This document shows, piece after piece, positions 58,401 through 64,000 of a stretch of DNA of 64,000 nt. Numbering within the stretch: position 1 is the stretch's first letter; every line of letters begins with the position of its first letter. Source of the DNA: Antedon bifida (Eukaryota; Echinodermata; Crinoidea; Comatulida; Antedonidae); assembly GCA_963402885.1 (NCBI GenBank), contig OY727096.1, positions 4,154,001-4,218,000 on the forward strand, read 5' to 3'. The position numbers and the translations under genes were made by a program. The notes under the pieces are model-generated. The model had not been told where the DNA came from and did no database searches. It saw only the letters and a list, made by a program, of their open reading frames with translations.

Positions 58401-61400
58401 AGCAACAGAATCAACAACTTGAACAAATTCAGAGAAGGGCCTTTAAATGTATTTTTCCGCATGCTACTTATTCCGATGCCCGCAGCTTCCTTGGTTTTTC
58501 TACCTTAGAAGACCGCCGTGTTCGACTGTGCAAGGATTTTTTTGTTAAAATCAAAGACCCCAGTCACAGATTGAATCATTTGTTACCGGAGGCTCCTTCT
58601 GCTGCTTATAATCTTAGAAGACTCCGTGAGTTCTGTATCCCTAGAGTTAAAACTAACCGTTCAAAAACGTTTATTATTAATCACGGATTATTCCAAAAAT
58701 GGTAAACATTTTGTGTTATGTTTCCGCGACCTTCCGTACCTTTGTGTGTAAATATTATTGAAAATTTTTGAAGTTTTTAACATTTTTTAAATTTGTAAAC
58801 ATTTTTAATACTTTTAAATTTTTATCCTGCAGGCCTATGTCTTTAACTATTTGAATTTTATATTTATTGTTTTTATAATAAGTGATTTTTTATTGTAATT
58901 TTGTTTTAATTTTTTGATTGTATGTTCTACATTTCTGAATGTCTTTTATATTTGTATATTGCATTTTATTTTTCTGAGTGAAACGCTTTTGTTAAACTTC
59001 AATCTTTCGTTTGATTGCAATAAAGTTCTATTCGTATTCGTAAAAGATGTATTGACCCCCTGAAAAAATAATTTTGTAAATTTTTGTTGTTGAATATACA
59101 ATTTTATTTTTACATAATAGTTATTTACTTTTACTAAATATTGGATAAAAAAAATGTAATTTAAAGCACAAAATGGTCAGCCAATTGGTTTTTGGTTGAA
59201 GGCAATTATTTATTTTGTCTTTTTATTAATGAAAACAAATTGTTTTTCCTGTTTTTTTCTACAAAAGTGATTAACTTTAAGCTGCAAAATGGCCTATTCA
59301 AAGTCCGATTTTATAATTCTTTCATTTTCCTTGTTTTTGGGAGACAATACATCTTTAATATTTGTTATACAAAAAAAAATATCATTGTTATGATTATTAA
59401 CTTTATTGTTATTAATATTTTGTATATAATTAGGTTCATCAAATTGACAGTTTTGGTATTGGTACTCACCTAGTAACTTGTCAAAAACAGCCTGCACTTG
59501 GATGCGTTTATAAGGTAATATTGGTTCATTATTACTGCAGTTACTCCAGTAATACTAAGAAACATCTCCAATCTCCTTGTAGTGCAAGTGTTGTCTACAT
59601 CTATAGATATTATAGTACTTTTAATACACAACTATGCGGTAGTATACAAATAATATCAGAGTGCGTTAGTGGGGATGCGGCGCACGCGAGGGTATTTACA
59701 ATCGACATGAATACCCGATAGTGTATTCTATTAATTCAATTGTAATGTTAATTAAAATGTTATTGAACTTTCATTATTAAAAAAAAACAAATATTTTACC
59801 ATTACTATTCAAACTATTATATCATAAAATATTATAATACCATATTCAAATACTATATTGTTAATTGTGTTTTGTTAATAATTTAGCTTGTAAATACTGT
59901 AGGTAATAATTATTTCTAAATACACTTAAATTCAATTGTAATGTTAAATACATTTTTTATGGGATTTTAATTATTTAAAAAAAACTATTATACAATGTTC
60001 AAATTTCTATATTTGTTTAGTGTATTTCAATTCAGTCTTTGATAGTGGATACAATAAATATTAATATAATAGATCAATTATTAATGCAGTAATACCAAGA
60101 CTGCAGTAACCCAAACATTATTATTACTGCACTAAAATGTTATTATTTTTGATCTCTTATACGTTTAGGAAAATTGCCAATGATAACCATAAGATAATTC
60201 ATTCACTATCCCTAAAGGTGGCAATGCCACAAGACAAACGTATACACAAGATGCTCTAAATAAACAACATCTTAATACAAGTCTTTGGGAATGGAGTTGT
60301 AAATTGTCATTCTGACATATGAACAGGACTGACAGGACTTGAACCCAAGACCCTTGGATTGGTAGCCAAGCATCTTAACCACCAAGCCACAACCCCACTC
60401 TGCAGTAAATGTTATATCTTACCTGTTATGATTTGTGTTTTTTTTAAAGCTTGTGGAGGTGGATGGGAAACCCAGGATTAAGCTGAGTCATGAGGTGGAA
60501 AAGGTGACAATACCAGGAAGGAAACAGGTCTTTCGGCTCTACAGTCACGATGGTAGGTATTACACAAGAAATGGAAATAATTTAATGTATACTTAATTTA
60601 AAGACCCATTGCCTACAATAGTTGATGTTTTGTAAAAACAATGCATATATTACTTTAAAAACATTAAACCAGGTCATTCCTTGTCTTAAATGTACATTTT
60701 ATGGTAAATTATGATACTAAAAGAGGGAAACAATGCACTACCTAAGTAGGCTTACTGTAGATTTTATGATTTCGATCCAAGTCGGCCCTAAACTGTCTCG
60801 GCCAAAGTCAAGTCGGCCCCAGGTCAACTCGGCCCCAAGTCAACTCGGCCCCACGTCAACTCGGCCCCAAGTCAACCCGGCCTCACGTCAACTCGGCCAA
60901 AAAATAATCGGTCAACTCGGCCCCATTAAAGTATGGAACGCAAAAAGTGCAAAGGAAGGGGATTGATATTTCTTCACATTTTTTTACCTATGAATCATGA
61001 ATAATTCTGACTTTTAATGAATATTAATATTTAGACAATGATACATTTAGCAACAAAAATAAGAATGATAAGCAATCATTATTACTTATTACAATGAACA
61101 TTTGGATAATATTAATAAATAGGAACACATTGTAGGCCCAATAATGATGATGTAGTTGATATGGGGTTTAAAAAGGCATAGCCTAAACTTTCCCATTATA
61201 ACTAAACTAAACTATGTTCGTTCGTGCGTCAAAATTCATGTCCGATATGCGAGGACATAAACTATTATAGGTGTAGTAATTAGATTGTTTGGTTGAATCA
61301 TTGAGGTATAAAATATTAATGTTAACTATATGGTTGAATCACGCGTAGATTTTTTTCAGTGTATGCATATCCATTTGATTAGGCGACAACATCTGAAACC

Positions 61401-64000
61401 AATTCGTAGCTGCGCCTCCCTGTGCCTTTGTTTGGTAGCTATTTCGATATCTACAACTGCTACGTGTTTTCGCTGACCGGGGGATTCCCTTTTTTTAAAA
61501 ACGCAAATCATGGACAAAAACGAGGCACGCCAAAACGATGTACGATCATGTTTTCTATGGCCAAATGGTGGAACGTAGGCCTACGTCTTCGATTTACTAA
61601 AATGCTGTACCTGCACGTGTTTTTGTAACACGCGGGTACTTCTATTCATATCGGCAATGAGATCATTTTTTATATGAGTATTTTTCTTATTTCTTCATTT
61701 TTTTTAAAGCGTGGATAGTAATAATCATAATAATATTAAGCACTTTTTGCGTTCCATACTTTATTGTGGCCGAGTTGACCGATTAGTTTTTGGCCGAGTT
61801 GATGTGAGGCCGAGTTGACTTGAGGCCGAGTTGACTTGAGGCCGAGTTGACTTGGGGCCGACTTGACGTGGGGCCGATTTGACTTTGGCCGAGACGGTTT
61901 GGGGCCGACTTGACCTGCACCCGATTTTATAGGCCAAGCTAAAGAGTGGTAACGTACAAACATCGTACGCTAGCTATAGGCTTAATCTGACATTGTCTAG
62001 TTGCTGCATTAATTGTCTTTCTGTTCTTTCACAAAAAGATACCCGCCACAGGATCGGAGACCCATTTTGGATTCCATATTGAATCCAAGATGGAAGATAA
62101 TTTTTGTAGTGTAGAACATTTCCAGTACAATTCCGGTCATTTTACACCCCATGTGTATGGAATAGCAAACAATTTGTACACACAAATTACAAACACTCTC
62201 TAGAGCTCTGTCTACACTATCAAACAAGTTCGACAAAACAAGTGTGATGTGCTCAAATATGGTAGCGATATGCCCAAATATGGTAGTGATATGACATCAT
62301 CATGTCCATATTATGGGCACATCACAAAAGATTAGAATTATGCTATTTTTACCACCTTTAAATTGATAGCGAGAGCAGGAGAATTGAACCAGTAACTCTT
62401 AAACAAGAGGCAGGTTATACACCAGTGCCACTGTTTGGATATAATAGTTGATTTTTCTTTTATAGGAAAAGCCCTGATTGACCTCTTGCAACATGTAACT
62501 GCTGAGGCAGAACCAGAGCCGAACAAAAGGGTACTGTGCAGACATCCCTTTAGTGTAAGTTACAGTTACTGTAATTAATATATCAAAGTTCTAAAATAAC
62601 TTACCTAAAGCTCCGTCCACACTATCAAACTTGATGTGACAGAAAATGTGATGTGCCCATATATGGACATGATGATGTCATATCACTACCATATTTGGGC
62701 ACATCACACTTTTTTTGTCACATATAGTTTGATAGTGTAGACAGAACTTTAAAATAGGTAAATCCTAAACATATGTATATTATAATATGAGGTGCTGTAA
62801 GTAGGATCAAAATCTAGTTGAATATGAACAGACACAACCTAAAGTAAGTGATATCCTAAGGCAACAACAGCCAACTCTGCAGAGTAGCAAAGAACACAGT
62901 TGAAAAAAAAGAGGTTACTAACCAAGCTACTGTACATACTGTACTGTATATGTCTGCAACGAAAAGAGAAATGAAAAGAACATTCTCTAGTCTCTAAGGC
63001 TCTGTCTACATTATCAAACTAGTTTGACAAAATAGTGTGATGTGCACAAATATGGTAGAGATATACCCAAATATGGTAGTGGTATCATCATGTCCATATA
63101 TGGGCACATCACACTTTGATTGTAGGCAAACAGATGTGAAATAAAAGTAATTGAATGGAATGATATTTTGGTTTTTCAGGAATCAAAACGAGCTTATGTC
63201 AATCCATCAAGAGTAGAAAAATTACATGTCATATTTTGGAAAGATGGTAAGGTAAGTAAACCACTCATAGCACCATGTAGTGATGTCACTCTCTTGAATG
63301 AGTTATTTATACTGGGTAACCTCTTCAGTCAAGAGGGCCCAGTTATGATCAGTGTGTGTACTAGTACACCGGGGTAACACCCTACTCGTCTCGAAAGATG
63401 TACTAGGTTCTAAGTGCACATGAGCTAGATGTGTACCTACAGTTTATAGTGCTTATCTGAGAAGACTTGTTCTATCACCAGAACCATGGAGCGAGTGAGC
63501 CTCAGACCCGATGTTATGGATACATAGTTACGGTTCCACTGTCTTGACCGCTCAACCAACCACTCACTCACTCTCCATGGTCGGTCCATTTCTGTTTGGC
63601 CCAAGGCTGTACTGAGTAGCTATTGACCAGAATAAATGTCCAGTTAAACCCTTATTTTCAGATCGTCAGACCTTTGAGGTCACTGCAAGAAGTGCGTGCA
63701 GACACCATTGCATCGATCAAGTCCCTGCGAGATGATCACAAGAGAGCACTGAACCCAACACCATATAAAGTAAGTGCTTGGCAACAATTCTGAACGTTTA
63801 ATTAACCCTGGATGACCCTGCAGAAAGAAAACCTTGTGTCAAAGGTTAACAGAAACATCTACTACTCTACAATAAAACAACTAATTGAAATTGTACAATT
63901 TTAAGTTACCACCAAAACATTTTTTACAGGTATCTGTGACAGATGATTTATATCGCTTCCTGCACAAGCTATGGTTGGAAAGCGCCCCCATTGGAGAACT
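52499..64000 (+). CDS. NAPRT: Nicotinate phosphoribosyltransferase, 13 exons, last exon cut by window end
   Basis: Exons: 52499-52739, 52998-53208, 53388-53518, 53918-54033, 54527-54723, 55061-55201, 55897-55981, 59434-59514, 60450-60552, 62466-62554, 63180-63251, 63662-63769, 63930 to beyond 64000. NAPRT makes nicotinate mononucleotide from nicotinate and PRPP with ATP, the entry step of the Preiss-Handler NAD pathway, in the cytosol. Family signatures are [68 protein letters not shown] (H218, matching the histidine phosphorylated in the family), [10 protein letters not shown] and GIGTHLVTC. About 548 residues are visible; human has 538, so the stop should be a few codons away. An in-frame ATG at 52427 would add 24 residues (MRQTPTKHL..); 52499 fits the family length better. 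Intron 7 contains a LINE, introns 3, 4, 9 and 10 contain MITEs, and intron 9 also holds the hAT-like element. Confidence 0.96.
53703..53867. mobile_element. Family P MITE, copy 16
   Basis: A near-consensus copy with two internal units, in NAPRT intron 3, 50 bp before exon 4. Confidence 0.88.
54056..54249. mobile_element. Family P MITE, copy 17, with palindrome extended into flanks
   Basis: The standard element spans about 54073-54233, but inverted identity continues outward on both sides (ATTTAAAACAATACACTA on the left, its reverse complement on the right). It starts 22 bp after NAPRT exon 4. Confidence 0.88.
55380..55625 (+). pseudogene. LINE tail fragment in NAPRT intron 6
   Basis: An out-of-frame [20 protein letters not shown] segment followed by an AT-rich tail and AAATAAATGTTTAAGTTGAACTTGAACTTGA is characteristic of the 3' end of a CR1-like element. 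Confidence 0.5.
56052..56591 (+). pseudogene. LINE apurinic-like endonuclease part
   Basis: The 179-codon frame carries [12 protein letters not shown], the catalytic TETH (Glu36) and GDFN near residue 150. It ends early by a frameshift around 56555-56580: the missing continuation ([10 protein letters not shown], then SDHN) is found in another frame immediately downstream. Confidence 0.85.
56603..58705 (+). pseudogene. LINE endonuclease C-terminus plus reverse transcriptase
   Basis: The uninterrupted 700-codon frame starts inside the endonuclease end (LGLSDHN, residues about 14-20). It carries RT motifs [34 protein letters not shown] (Asp376), [11 protein letters not shown] and the active site YMDD (460-463), then a thumb/C-terminal part with [10 protein letters not shown] and [10 protein letters not shown]. 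The RT itself looks intact, so decay is recent apart from the upstream frameshift. CR1 versus Jockey placement needs a tree. Confidence 0.9.
59041..59358. mobile_element. Family T MITE joined to LINE 3' end
   Basis: The left end AAAAGATGTATTGACCCCC begins exactly where the LINE tail stops; the right end is intact (GGGAGACAATACATCTTTAA). It ends 75 bp before NAPRT exon 8. Confidence 0.78.
60165..60397 (-). mobile_element. SINE S1, copy 3
   Basis: Well-kept head with GGTTCAAGTCCTG and GTTAAGATGCTTGG on the - strand. It ends 52 bp before NAPRT exon 9. Confidence 0.75.
60770..61923. mobile_element. hAT-like non-autonomous transposon with repeat-array ends, copy 2
   Basis: Same ends (TTTCGATCCAAGTCGGCCC.. 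and ..GACTTGACCTGCACCC) and same interior as the copy at 18239, with indels. It is flanked by the direct duplication GATTTTAT. It lies in NAPRT intron 9, where it makes up about 60% of the intron. Confidence 0.82.
62202..62326. mobile_element. Family P MITE, copy 18 (right end lost)
   Basis: Left arm and two internal units are present; the sequence stops matching after GGGCACATCACA. It lies in NAPRT intron 9. Confidence 0.8.
62365..62437 (-). mobile_element. tRNA-like SINE fragment in NAPRT intron 9
   Basis: The - strand reads AGTGGCACTGGTGTATAACC..GGTTCAATTCTCCTGC, a tRNA-like head just 28 bp before exon 10. Confidence 0.45.
62607..62750. mobile_element. Family P MITE, copy 19
   Basis: Inverted orientation, one internal unit, both ends intact. 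It lies in NAPRT intron 10. Confidence 0.85.
62997..63118. mobile_element. Family P MITE, copy 20 (right end lost)
   Basis: Left arm and two units (AGAGATATACCC variant). It stops after GGGCACATCACACTTTG. It is the second copy in NAPRT intron 10. Confidence 0.78.
63300..63440. mobile_element. Dispersed repeat (family R), copy 2
   Basis: Second copy of the 22395 repeat, in NAPRT intron 11, 48 bp after exon 11. The sequence beyond (AACCATGGAGCGAGTGAGCC.., to about 63620) may belong to the same element. Confidence 0.6.

Larger units (their letters stand above)
56044..59040 (+). mobile_element. CR1/Jockey-like non-LTR retrotransposon in NAPRT intron 7, 5' truncated and frameshifted
   Basis: The element contains an AP-endonuclease frame (56052-56591) and a reverse-transcriptase frame (56603-58705). 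No ORF1 is present, so it is 5' truncated. The 3' end is AATAAAGTTC followed by two ATTCGT units, as in CR1-type tails. It lies in the same orientation as NAPRT, starting about 60 bp after the exon 7 donor. Confidence 0.88.

Overview
The window is animal nuclear DNA. It is AT-rich, its genes have many short exons with GT/AG introns, it carries a eukaryotic tRNA-Thr gene, and it is crowded with small transposons. Protein similarity (EFTUD2, NAPRT, ST6GalNAc-type sialyltransferases, a fucolectin-kringle-LamG lectin) fits a marine invertebrate deuterostome, most likely an echinoderm. That placement is inference; the splicing and orthology calls come directly from conserved residues and from reading frames that close.

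Layout, left to right. At 1089-1580 (- strand) lies the first coding exon of a type II membrane protein related to the next gene; the rest is off the left edge. A complete eight-exon ST6GalNAc-like sialyltransferase runs from 16028 down to 5875 (-). An isolated tRNA-Thr(AGU) is at 19943-20016. EFTUD2, the U5 snRNP GTPase, occupies 35332 to 21166 (-) in 23 coding exons encoding 974 residues. Divergent from it is a single-coding-exon C2H2 zinc-finger gene (36808-37854, +), followed by a RING-NHL protein (40459-42624, +). A secreted fucolectin-kringle-LamG protein of six exons runs from 50776 to 46166 (-). NAPRT starts at 52499 (+) and continues past the right edge; its intron 7 holds a CR1/Jockey-like LINE with one frameshift.

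The genes do not form a pathway. EFTUD2 (splicing) and NAPRT (NAD salvage) are housekeeping genes. The sialyltransferase-like genes and the lectin belong to glycan synthesis and glycan recognition respectively, but nothing in the sequence ties them together.

The space between exons is largely mobile DNA: about 20 copies of one palindromic MITE with TA-compatible ends and a variable internal 21-bp repeat; at least seven copies of a TTAAAGATGTATT-ended element; two copies of a 1.1-kb hAT-like element whose inverted ends are arrays of a 16-bp repeat, each flanked by an 8-bp duplication; a piggyBac-like TTAA element; several tRNA-derived SINE families; minisatellites and local tandem duplications. 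Observations most worth following are a Cys in place of the near-invariant Asn in sialylmotif L, the lectin's domain order, the hAT-like repeat-array ends, and a MITE in NAPRT intron 4 whose palindrome extends into its flanks.
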